Source of the DNA: Gordionus sp. m RMFG-2023
Taxonomy: Eukaryota; Nematomorpha; Gordioida; Chordodea; Parachordodidae
Length of the DNA stretch: 64,000 bases
NCBI RefSeq assembly: GCF_954871325.1
Contig: NC_088775.1
Span: 62,907,561 to 62,971,560, forward strand
Direction of reading: 5' to 3'
In this document: positions 10,893 through 21,400 of the stretch, piece by piece
Numbering within the stretch: position 1 is the first letter of the stretch
Layout: the number at the start of each line of letters is the position of its first letter
Made by a program: the position numbers and the translations under genes
The notes under the pieces: generated by a model
Database searches by the model: none
What the model was told of the DNA's origin: nothing
Seen by the model: the letters and a program-made list of their open reading frames with translations, nothing else

Positions 10893-12560
10893 TTTTTTGA
10901 CAAAAAATTATATAAGAAAAAGGATTTTCCGAAGTAATATGAAAAATAAAAACGGAAACAAATTAAGACATATTCTATTATTATTTTATTTTTATATATT
11001 CTAAGAAATGAACGTAAAGACAAGAAATAGGTATTAATAAGTAAGAAAGGAACAATGAGACAAGGATTAAATTAAAAGATTAAGAAAAATATTTATTTTT
11101 TCCCTTTTTTATTTCCCATCAACATAAATCAAAAATCTGGCTGCTTAAAAAGATTTTGAAAAAATTAAAAATTTGAGAGGCGCCAAAAGAATTTAAGAGA
11201 ATTATTATAAATAGTAGAGAAAATATATAAAGTGATAAGTCATATCTAAATTCGGAAATCTATATTATAGCCAGATTTAAATTATAATTATCTCTACATA
11301 AACATCCAGCATAGGCTCCGAAATAAACTAAAATAAAATATAATAAAGAGAAATATATGAAGAGATAGGTGAAAGCAAAATTTAGAAGAACTAAAAAAAA
11401 AATTTTTTTTTTTAAATAATTTTAAGAAAAAGTTTAATTCTATATATATAGAAGAACAAAGTAAATATTAACATTGAGATTTACTTAATTACAGATAACA
11501 AAATTAAGATTTACTAAATTACAAGTCCATAAGGGTAAAACAATTTTCATAGAATCGAAGATTAAGATTTACTAAATTACAAATCCATAAGGGTAAAAAC
11601 AATTCTCATAAAATTGTCATAATATAATATATACATGATATTAGAGTTTGCCCAATGATATTAAAGTTAACCAAATTCCAATTATATATTTATATTAATC
11701 TAAGCTATGTGTAAATATACTCTAATCAATGTGTAATATGTGAATGACAGTATAAAGTAATATATAATGAATAACAGATATATTCAAAAAAAAGGTACCT
11801 TGGTGTTTAAGCCCTATTTGTATATATAATCAGATAGACATGAAGTTATTTATAAAGTATACTATAATATAATGATATTTAGTTAACCAATTTTATATAT
11901 ATATATATATATATATATGATATTAAGTTAACCAAATAGATTTTTTTATATGTGATCTAAGCTATGTGTAAATATAATCTAATCAATGTGTAGTATGTAT
12001 AAATATGTATAAATGGCAGTATAAAGTTACCTAAATGAATAGCTGATATATTCAAAAAATCAGGTACCGACCAAATTGTATTTAATATATAATCGGATAG
12101 ACATAAAGTTTATTTGTAAAGTAGAACTAACCAAAATTGTTTTATATTATATAGTTCCAACTAATAAAATGCTGGTATTCATACATATAAAATGTTACAT
12201 CTAAACTATAGAGGTAGGAATAACCACAATTATTTTATAAGCATACTGCTAGTATTCATACATATAAAATGTTATATCTAAACTTTTGAGAAGTACAATA
12301 TATTAACCTTGTGTTTGTTTTATAAAGTTAGAAATGTTTAAAGTTAAAGTTACAAATGTATGCCAAAATTATAAGCAAGATAAAAAGTTTGAAACAATAA
12401 TGTTCCAATTGTATGCTCGAAATATTAAAAGTAATAACATTTGACAAAATTGAACTAAAACTATCTAAAAGTGAAACTAATAGCATTTAACTAAATCTAA
12501 CTAATGTGAAATTAAAGCTACCTAAAACATACAAAATCTATTAATAATAATGTACCTGAC
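10893..12560. other. AT-rich non-coding stretch, donor-like end
   Basis: No gene is seen. The sequence has short internal near-repeats (ATTAAGATTTACTAAATTACA twice near 11500-11590; AACATTTATATGTATG-like words near 12170-12280). On the minus strand it begins with a good splice-donor match (GCGTCAG^GTACATT, boundary near 12557). The equivalent stretch upstream of LINE copy 2 starts with ACAG^GTATAT near 52904. Confidence 0.5.
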
Positions 12561-13186
12561 GCCTGGTTAGATTTAAGAGATGGGAAAAATTCTTAATGTT
12601 TGGTAAGTATATCCTTGGAAGATAACGCAATGTCTATATAACATGTCCTATTGAGGTATTCAACTTCTCTGTAATTGTAATCTCACTTCCTGAAGCCCCT
12701 TGTCCTAAAGAGCTTATTGTCTTCGTCTGATTTATTCCTTCTTTTATCCTCAATCATTTGTCATTCTAAGTCAAAAAGTATCCCTATAGATCCTTGTCTG
12801 TATTAAGCAAGCGATGCTCGGAATCCATGTTATTCACAGAAGTATGATATCTATCGCCAAAATTTTCTAAGCGGGCATAAACCGAAATCTCGTCATAAAT
12901 ATTTTATCATTTTTACACATTTTGTGTATGGAAAGATGAAAGGTGATCTCTTCTACAAAAATATAATTTTAGGAAAAATAATTTTCAAGCGCCGATATTA
13001 ATTTTAGAATTTTCTACAAAAATATAATTTTATAATTTTAGGAAAAATAATTTGCCATTTGACTCCAAATGGTTTGATGACAAAAGAAAGACGGACCGAT
13101 ACCAGTTTTTTAAATATATTTTTTTGATTGATATTTTTTTCTTGATATATCTTTTGATCGCTAATTTTTTTATTTTTTGTGTTATA
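12561..13186. other. Unassigned stretch with weak minus-strand coding look
   Basis: Base composition is less extreme at 12560-12840. The minus strand has short open runs (for example EVEYLNRTCYIDIALSSKD at about 12610-12670) broken by stops. It could be a decayed first ORF of the LINE upstream of the donor-like site, but nothing is recognised. From 13020 the sequence is low-complexity AT. Confidence 0.35.
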
Positions 13187-13195
13187 TGTTTTTTT

Positions 13196-13517
13196 AGGTC
13201 CGTGAAGTTGGCCCCGCAATTTTTGATTTTCAATGGTTTATCAGTTGGTGTGATTAGTACCCGATTTGTACCGTTTTCAGTTCGATTTGTACCATCACCG
13301 TTTTTGAGATATTCAAAGAACAAAATGGGGGGGGGGGGGTCAACTTCACGACAACCCCCCAACTTTTAAACTTAAAAATAAAAAGTGAATAGGTCGATAG
13401 AGAATGATTTGTACCGTTTTCAGTTCGATTTGTACCATCACCGTTTTCCAGCTATTGACCGTTGAAAATATGGCGCCAAAAATAAAAAAACACTCAACAT
13501 TTATTTTTTAAAAAATT

Positions 13518-13569
<52 letters not shown>

Positions 13570-13571
13570 AA

Positions 13572-13607
<36 letters not shown>

Positions 13608-14922
13608 ATAACGTACAACGGTAGAGAATATTTTTCTCTTCCTAATGATGCCTCAAATTAAGCTTTATCTTCATTATTTATTTCGGAAATCAAATTTTAA
13701 ACCTTATATTATATTATAGCGTGAAGTTTGCCCCCCCCCCCCATCCCCCCAATATTCAAAATTTGAGATTTTTCAAATTTTTAAAACGGGATTGATTTAT
13801 ACCCGATTTGTACCGATTTGTACCGTTTCAAACTCGATTTGTACCATTACCATTTTTCAGCTATTGACCGTTAAAGATATGGCGCCAAGGTTTAAAATTT
13901 GATTTCCGAAATAAATAATAAAGATAAAGCATAATTTGAGGCATCATTAGGAAGATAAAAAAATTCTCTACCGTTGTGCGTTAAAAAATTTAAAAAAAAA
14001 ATAAATGTTGAGTGTTTTTTATTTTTGGCGCCATATCTTTAACGGTCAATAGCTGGAAAACGGTAATGGTACAAATCGAGTTTGAAACGGTATAAATCGG
14101 TACAAATCGGGTACAAATCAATCTCGTTTTAAAAATTTGAAAAATCTCAAATTTTGAATATTGGGGGGGGGGCTAACTTCACTCTATAATATAAGGTTTA
14201 AAATTTGATTTCCGAAATAAATAATGAAGATAAAGCTTAATTTGAGGCATCATTAGGAAGAGAAAAAAATTCTCTACCGTTGTACTTTAAAAAATTTTTT
14301 AAAAAATAAATGTTGAGTGTTTTTTATTTTTGGCGCCATATCTTTAACGGTCAATAGCTGGAAAACGGTAATGGTACAAATCGAGTTTGAAACGGTATAA
14401 ATCGGTACAAATCGGGTACAAATCAATCCCGTTTTAAAAATTTGAAAAATCTCAAATTTTGAATATTGGGGGGGGCCTTCACTCTATAATATAAGGTTTA
14501 AAATTTGATTTCCGAAATAAATAATGAAGATAAAGCTTAATTTGAGGCATCATTAGGAAGAGAAAAATCTACCGTTGTACTTTAAAAAATTTTTTTAAAA
14601 AATAAATGTTGAGTGTTTTTTATTTTTGGCGCCATATTTTCAACGGTCATTAGCTGGAAAACGGTGATGGTACAAATCGAACTGAAAACGGTAAAAATCG
14701 GTACAAATCATTCTCTATTGACCTATTCACTTTTTATTTTTAAGTTCAAAAGTTGGTGGGCTATCGTGAAGTTGGCCCCCCATTTTGTTCTTTGAATATC
14801 TCAAAAACGGTGATGGTGCAAATCGAACTGAAAACGGTACAAATCGGTACAAGTCGGGTACTAATTACACCAACTGATAAACCATTGAAAATCAAAAATT
14901 GCGGGGCCAACTTCACAGACCT
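13196..14922. mobile_element. Foldback element with very long inverted arms
   Basis: The element begins AGGTCCGTGAAGTTGGCCCC at 13196 and ends with its near-perfect inverse at 14922. The inverted similarity runs hundreds of bases inward (CATTTTGTTCTTTGAATATC, the TACAAATCGG words, GGCGCCATAT). A 9-bp duplication TGTTTTTTT flanks it at 13187-13195 and 14923-14931. A 9-bp duplication and long arms fit Mutator-like foldback elements. However, the surrounding AT repeat also shows the same words on both sides, so the duplication is weaker evidence than usual. The right arm holds about three direct copies of a roughly 310-bp segment (starts near 13885, 14190 and 14495). No transposase is present; the open frames across the arms are by-products. 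Confidence 0.72.
13518..13607. repeat. (GAAA)n microsatellite
   Basis: About 90 bp of almost uninterrupted AAAG/GAAA repeats lie inside the left arm of the foldback element, replacing an A-rich tract present at the same place in the other arm copies. Confidence 0.97.
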
Positions 14923-14932
14923 TGTTTTTTTA

Positions 14933-15424
14933 ATAAAATTTTTTAAATATATTTTTTTGATTGATATTTTTTTTAAAATATATATTCTTATTCTTGATAT
15001 ATCTTTTGATCGCTAATTTTTTTATTTTTTGTGTTATATGCTTTTTTAATAAATTTTTTTAAATATATATTTTTGATTGATATTTTTTTTATATTTTTTT
15101 TTTGTATTATATGATTTTTTTAATAAATTTTTTTAAATATATTTTTTTGATTGATATTTTTTTTAAATTTTTTATTTTTTGTGTTTATATTAAATTTATA
15201 TTTGATATATCTTTTCATCGCTAATTTTTTAATTTTTGTGTTATATGATTTTTTTAATAAATTTTTTTGATTGATATTTTTTAATATATTTTTTTAATAA
15301 ATTTTTTTAAATATATTTTTTTGATTGATATTTTGTAATATATATTTTTAAAATGATTATTATATATTTATATTTTACGTAATTTTATCTATTATATATC
15401 TTTTGATAGATAATTTTTTAGGTA
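14933..15424. repeat. AT-rich irregular tandem repeat
   Basis: Words such as TTTTTTGATTGATATTTTTT and TTAATAAATTTTTTTAAATA alternate at irregular spacing of about 45-95 bp. The same repeat flanks the foldback element on its left (13100-13186), which shows that the element inserted into an existing array. Confidence 0.75.
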
Positions 15425-15968
15425 ATAGTGACAAATGTCATAATCGTTATTTTTGAACTTTTTTTAAAGTAAATGGGTAAAAATATGTTTTGTAAACATG
15501 TTAAATTAATATTTCAGTGAAAGTGTACTATGGAAAAGTGACAATTGTCATAATCGTTATTTTTGAATTTTTTTGAGTTTTTTTAAAGTAAATGGATAAA
15601 AATATGTTTTGTAAACATGTTAAATTAATATTTCAGTGAAAGTGTACTATGGAAAAGTGACAATTGTCATAATCGTTATTTTTAAACTTTTCTTAGATTT
15701 TTTAAAGTAAATGGGTAAAAATATGTTTTTTAAACATATTAAATTAATATTTCAGTTAAAGTGTACTATGGAAAAGTGACAATTGTCATAATCGTTATTT
15801 TTGAACTTTTTTGAGTATTTTAAAGTAAATGGGTAAAAATATGTTTTGTAAACATGTTAAATTAATATTTCAGTGAAAGTGTACTATGGAAAAGTGACAT
15901 TTGTCATAATCGTTATTTTTGAACTTTTTTAAGTTTATTTAAAGTAACTGGGTAAAAATATGTTTTTT
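15425..15968 (+). repeat. 119-bp array, five units, forward orientation
   Basis: Five tandem units are centred on GTGACAATTGTCATAATCG at about 15428, 15537, 15656, 15775 and 15894. Each unit also contains the partial palindrome ATGTTTTGTAAACATGT and ends TTCAGTGAAAGTGTACTATG. The central TGACAATTGTCA is a perfect 12-bp palindrome. The same unit occurs inverted at 16700-18277 and degenerate at 27035-27450, 30425-30735 and 32955-33375. Confidence 0.93.
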
Positions 15969-16699
15969 TAGATATGTTTTATATTTTTAAGTCACTAACA
16001 GTAATATCAACAATAAAATTCGTAAATTCGCTTTTATTTTTATATTCAAAATTAATGATGAGATATTTTCCTGCAAATCGTCATTCCTTGATTTGATTAA
16101 ATTCAAGATTTTATTAATAACACATTTATCACTTTAAATGGATAATAAATTCCACTATTATGATTAAACTTTAATCTTCATAACATCCGGAAATGTTTTT
16201 TTTAATATAATTTATAATAGTAGGCCAATATAAGATTAAAATAATTGTAAGATTAATTTATTTTTTCCTAAAATGTTTACGAAATATATTTAGATATAGA
16301 ATCCTGCATCGGTTATTTGTATATCAACTAACTATAATATCTAGGACTTATTTATTTCAATTCTGTAAGTAAATACATTTTAAATATTTATTCACTTTAG
16401 TGAACGAAATTATTTAAATCTATCAAAGTATTAAATAGCTTTTCAAAATGAATATAATTACGAAATTAATTTTTGCATTTTCAAAGTTAGCCCTCATATT
16501 TATATTTAATTTAAACAATTACTAAGATTATACACTAAACATTCTAAGTTTATCTAAAAATTTTTCGAAAAATGAAGACCTTTAGATAATTTTTTTTATT
16601 ATTTTTATTGATTTTTTTATATATTTGTTACATCATATACGCACTTTTAGTTATTTGATAGGGGGAAATTCTATATTATTTTAAATAAAATTTACCAAA
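15969..16699. other. Unique core between the two opposed arrays
   Basis: About 0.73 kb of AT-rich DNA without a convincing open frame or recognisable motif. It is bounded by forward array units on the left and inverted units on the right, so it is the loop or cargo of a large inverted-repeat structure. Confidence 0.6.
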
Positions 16700-18277
16700 T
16701 CTAACATGTTTACAAAACATATTTTTACCCATTTACTTTAAAAAAACTTAAAAAAGCTTAAAAATAACGATTATGACAATTGTCACTTTTTCATAGTACA
16801 CTTTCACTGAAATATTAATTTAATATGTTTACAAAACATATTTTTATTCATTTACTTTAAAAAATCTAAAAAAGTTGAAAATAACGATTATGATAATTGT
16901 CACTTTTCCATAATGCACTTTCACTGAAATACTAATTTAACATGTTTACAAAACATTTTTTACCCATTTACTTTAAAAAAACTCAAAAAAGTTCATAAAT
17001 AACGATTATGACAATTGTCACTTTTCCATAGTACACTTTCACGGAAATATTAATTTAACATGTTTACAAAACATATTTTTACCCATTTACTTTAAAAAAT
17101 CTATAAAAAGTTTAAAAATAACGATTATGACAATTGTCACTTTTCCATAGTACACTTTCACTGAAATATTAATTTAAAATATATACAAAACATATTTTTA
17201 CCCATTTACTTTAAAAAATCTAAAAAAAGTTCAAAAATAACGATTATGACAATTGTCACTTTTCTATAGTATACTTTCACTGAAATATTAATTTAACATG
17301 TTTACAAAACATATTTTTACCCATTTACTTTAAAAAAACTCAAAAAAGTTCATAAATAACGATTATGACAATTGTCACTTTTCTATAGTACACTTTCATT
17401 GAAATATTAATTTAACATGTTTACAAAACATATTTTTACCCATTTACTTTAAAAAAACTCAAAAAAGTTCAAAAATAACGATTAAGACAATTGTCACTTT
17501 TCTATAATACACTTTCACTGAAATATTAATTTAACATGTTTACAAAACATATTATTACCAATTTACTTTAAAAAAACTTAAAAAAGTTCAAAAATAACGA
17601 TTATGACAATTGTCACTTTTCTATAGTATACTTTCACTGAAATATTAATTTAACATGTTTACAAAACATATTTTTACCCATTTACTTTAAAAAAACTCAA
17701 AAAAGTTCAAAAATAACGATTATGACAAATGTCACTTTTCCATAGTACACTTTCACTGAAATATTAATTTAACATGTTTACAAAACATATTACTCATTTA
17801 TTTTAAAAAAACTTAAAAAAGTACAAAAATAACGATTATGACAATTGTCACTTTTCTATAGTATACTTTCACTGAAATATTAATTTAACATGTTTACAAA
17901 ACATATTTTTACCCATTTACTTTAAAAAAACTCAAAAAAGTTCAAAAATAACGATTAAGACAATTGTCACTTTTCTATAATACACTTTCACTGAAATATT
18001 AATTTAACATGTTTACAAAACATATTATTACCAATTTACTTTAAAAAAACTTAAAAAAGTTCAAAAATAACGATTATGACAATTGTCACTTTTCCATAGT
18101 GCACTTTCACAAAATATTAATTTAACATGTTTACAAAACATATTTTTACCCATTTACTTTAAAAAAACTCAAAAAAGTTCAAAAATAACGATTATGACAA
18201 TTGTCACTTTTCTATAGTACACTTTCACTGAAATATTAATTTAACATATTTACAAAACATATTTTTATCTATTTGCT
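16700..18277 (-). repeat. 119-bp array, thirteen units, inverted orientation
   Basis: Thirteen units of the same repeat lie in reverse orientation, with the TGACAATTGTCA centre at about 16775, 16890, 17009, 17129, 17248, 17367, 17486, 17605, 17724, 17840, 17959, 18078 and 18196. Two units (17486 and 17959) share unusual variants (ATTAAGACAATTGTC, CATATTATTACCAATTTAC), and their neighbours also correspond. This indicates that a block of four units (about 473 bp) was copied. The array is cut at its right end by a piggyBac element inserted at TTAA in the last unit. Confidence 0.93.
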
Positions 18278-18648
18278 TTAACCCTTCACTACAAAGGTGG
18301 GGTAAATAATACCCCACGGCTTTTTAATCTTGGTAATAAATAAACCTGAAGATATCTTGACCCAATTTTTATAGTAGTTTAATATTTTCTTATAAAGAAT
18401 ATATCATTTGATATTTTTTAAAATATTTGCAATTTGTTGAGCTTGGGGTAGTATAAGTCCCACCTTTGTACTTAAGTAATTTTTTTTTTCACAATTTTTT
18501 TTTATTGATAAATATTATTGTATATTACAAACTAATATATAAAATTGAAAAAAAAAATTTTATTTGTAAATTTTTCATTGTTATATTGTAACTCAAAATT
18601 TTTTTACTATTTTTTTTCTTGTGGAGCAAAATACTATAAAATTAGCAT

Positions 18649-19634
18649 ATGGAAAATTTAATATCATCAAGTTCTGGAAGTATTTTCTATTTAATATTTG
18701 ATATTTATAAAATTTATATAGGTGAAGTAGATTTTGAGTCAGATGATGATTATTTGTATAATAGCAATCATAATTCTGAGACAGAGAATGACAATATAGA
18801 TAGTGATGTGTGTGAAGATAGCTATAGATTGAGTCCATTGAAAAAGATGACTCTATTTATCATGCCAAAATGGATGAAAATGAATTGAATGCCTTAGTTG
18901 GTTTGCTAATGATAGCTGGAGTTTATAAATCCAGTCATCAAAATATAAGAGATTTATGGAATAAAGATGGATTTGGTGTTGATATATTTAGATATACTAT
19001 GAATATAAATAGATTCCAATTTCTATTGAAAGTGCTTAGATTTGATGATATGAATACAAGAAATACAAGGAAAGCACTTGATAAAGCCACACATATTAGA
19101 GAAAATTTTGATATTTTTAATGATAATTGCAATAATACTTATTCTATTAAACAATATGTCACTATTGATGAAATGCTTCCTGCATTCAAAGGATAATGTT
19201 CATTTAGGCAATATATGCCAAATAAACCATCAAAATATGGTCTGAAAATATATGCTTTAGTTGATTCTAGAACTTTTTATACATTAAAAACAGAATTATA
19301 TACTGGCAATCAGCCAGAAGGGCCATATAAATTGTCAAACAAGCCATTTGATGTAGTTGAAAGACTAATTCAACCAATTTCAAAAAGTAATAGAAATATT
19401 ACAATGGACAATTGGTTTACTAGCTATGAATTAGCTAATTATTTATTATCTTCACATTCCCTAACAATAGTAGGAACTATTAAAAAGAATAAAAAGATCA
19501 TTAAAACAAATCATGAAAAATTAAAAGTTTTATTATCATTAGAAAAAAATCATGAAAAATTCCAAAGTCAAAAATTAAAAAGTGATTCTTTGTTCAAAAA
19601 ATATAAAACAAATATATTTGTCAGAAATGACTGA
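18649..19634 (+). pseudogene. piggyBac transposase fragment
   Basis: The first 79 codons give an acidic N-terminus (DFESDDDYLY, ETENDN) typical of piggyBac proteins. A 42-bp stretch at about 18680-18721 begins GTATTT and ends ATATAG and could be a short intron, since it keeps frame. A frame change near 18850-18870 leads to the DDE domain: ELNALVGLLMIAGVYKSS, NRFQFLLKVLRFDD, then VTIDEMLPAFKG with the first catalytic Asp. A TAA at 19194-19196 replaces the residue after FKG, and the frame continues (RQYMPNKPSKYGLKIYALVD). The second catalytic Asp is in ITMDNWFTS. The protein ends soon after GTIKKNKK, so the third Asp and the C-terminal cysteine region are missing. Inactive. Confidence 0.88.
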
Positions 19635-19725
19635 CATTTCATTAATTATACAATTGATAAAACTAATATATATATATACATAAAAATTGATTGACATTAT
19701 GTTAGAAAATGTCACATTTACGACA
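19498..19725. repeat. 228-bp direct repeat, left copy
   Basis: The segment from ATCATTAAAACAAATC to ATTTACGACA recurs at 26057-26286 with only a few differences. The left copy overlaps the end of the piggyBac reading frame. The pair brackets the Ty3/gypsy fossil. Read on the minus strand it begins TGTCGTAAATG, and in the left copy a purine-rich tract (AAAGGGGTGG) lies just before it, as expected for a 3' LTR. The other border lacks the usual CA, and no short target duplication is seen. Confidence 0.85.
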
Positions 19726-20206
19726 TGCCACCCCTTTATGGGCTGTGGCACGCCTATAAACAAACAAATAAACAAGAAAAATAGTTATTTTTAAAAAATT
19801 TGTCACGGTATATATATTCTGGGACAAAAAAATGATCGATATATATCGGTGTTGCATGATCAATCAAATTGCTATAGCGAATTTGTAAAATTTTATAAAG
19901 TCCTTCGATTTTATTTTTAATTTAATAATATCATGATTACCTTAAATATTTCAAAAAAAATAGCTAATTTCAATGTGAATGATTGTGATAGTGAATATAA
20001 CTATGGGAAATACCAAACTCGAAAAGGACAATAGATATTCCCTACATCAAATTTCTGAATTGTCAATAATATTATTTTAAACATCAACATTATTTTGTTT
20101 TGTCGGGGATAATAAAATCTTTGTCAAATCATCTGCTTCGTTTTCCGCTTCGATTTTTCTTTGTCGGCGATATCCATTAGTAATAAAGAATGTTCATTGC
20201 CTAAAT

Positions 20207-20385
20207 TCATCATTGGTGGTACTGTGGTATTCCTTTGTGGAATTTTGGGATAACGAAGACGTTATTATCATAATTGGGTGGTTGTAATTGTTCCGAAAGG
20301 TGGAGTGGTGGAGTAAACGATAATTCATGAGCATTGGCTTGATAATCAACTGGACACGAAGGAGAAACAACTTTTAAAAAAAACT
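20207..20385 (-). other. Proline-rich open segment of unknown origin
   Basis: A short minus-strand open stretch with a proline-rich composition (FTPPLHLSEQLQPPNY, VIPKFHKG) and higher GC than its surroundings. It lies between the integrase end of the gypsy fossil and the left 228-bp repeat. It may be the end of that element's coding region or a separate relic. It is not recognised. Confidence 0.35.
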
Positions 20386-20825
20386 TTACTTAAAAATTTT
20401 AATAAAAATTTTTATGAATAGAGATCTAGTGGGTATTTGTATGAAAACAAATTATTATAATACTTTTTACAAAAAAAAAACTATATGAGGAATCTATTAT
20501 AATATTTTTTAAAAAAAACTTATAATATATTTAAAAAAAAAACTTATATGAATGTATACTTTTTACAGCACAAAGCACATTATAACAAACAAAAACTATT
20601 TCTCTCAATAATATTATTACAATATCCCTTGGTGTGAGCGTCAAATGAAACAAATAACATACTTTCTAACTCATTCACGCGAATCCCCCAATAAAAATAA
20701 GTAAGGAAAAAATTTTCAACCATAGAACTGGGAGAAACAAATATTGAATACATCAACCATCATCTTACCAAATGTTGAAGTTGATCAACATTAAAATCAC
20801 TAACTATTTGAATACCCTTTAAAAC

Positions 20826-21010
20826 AAAACTTTCTATTAATCTAATAAAAGATAAAAACATCTTTTCATTACACTAAAAAAAAAACTTTCTATTAATCTA
20901 ATAAAAGATAAAAACATCTTTTCATTACATTAAAAAAAAACTTTCTATTCATTTAATAACAGACAATATACAAACATCTTTTCATTACATTGAAAACAAA
21001 ACTTTATTTA
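20826..21010. repeat. Three-unit 60-bp tandem repeat
   Basis: Units of about 60 bp starting AAAACTTTCTATTAATCTAAT and ending TCTTTTCATTACA occur three times, with a fourth partial unit. They lie in the 3' region of the gypsy fossil. Confidence 0.9.
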
Positions 21011-21127
21011 ATACAAGATAACATTAACACAAATCTTCATTTAACAAAACAGACAAAGAACATTCCTTAACGAACCAAACCGAAGAAAACTTTCCATATC
21101 ATTACCATGTTGACAAACTTTTTATAA

Positions 21128-21352
21128 AACCCGTCTACATTGAACTATGATTTTAATCGAAAATGACCAACAACCCGTCTATATTGACCTATTTTTAATA
21201 TGACCAAATATATATCCTTACCATGTTGACAAATTTATTAAACCCGTCTATATTGACCTATTTTTAATATGACCAAATATATATCCTTACCATGTTGACA
21301 AATTTATTAAACCCGTCTATATTGACCTATTTTTAATATGACTAAATATATT
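21128..21352. repeat. 69-bp tandem repeat, about 3.5 units
   Basis: Units starting AACCCGTCTATATTGACC at about 21172, 21242 and 21310, with a shorter diverged unit at 21129. They lie close to the end of the integrase region. Confidence 0.9.
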
Positions 21353-21400
21353 CGGAAACCGAACCCATATGAACCTCCCAAAAAATAAGACGCTTCTTAT

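Larger units (their letters stand above)
18282..19725 (+). mobile_element. piggyBac-type element, right end lost
   Basis: The left end is TTAA (18278-18281) followed by CCCTTCACTACAAAGGTGGG. Part of this end is repeated inverted at about 18452-18475 (CCCACCTTTGTACTTAAG), giving a subterminal inverted repeat of some 190 bp. A piggyBac transposase fragment (18649-19634) follows. No right terminal repeat was found; the element stops at or within the 228-bp repeat that ends at 19725. The insertion is in the last 119-bp unit of the array, so it is younger than the array. Confidence 0.8.

Noticed and set aside
13030-15016. Open frames across the foldback arms, including one of 110 codons
   Set aside because: They appear on both strands of the same inverted repeat and have no protein-like composition.
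15425-18277. CRISPR-like array
   Set aside because: The repeats are 119 bp, directly adjacent without unique spacers, and the setting is an animal genome.
18593-18838. 81-codon minus-strand open frame
   Set aside because: Shadow of the acidic N-terminus of the piggyBac transposase.
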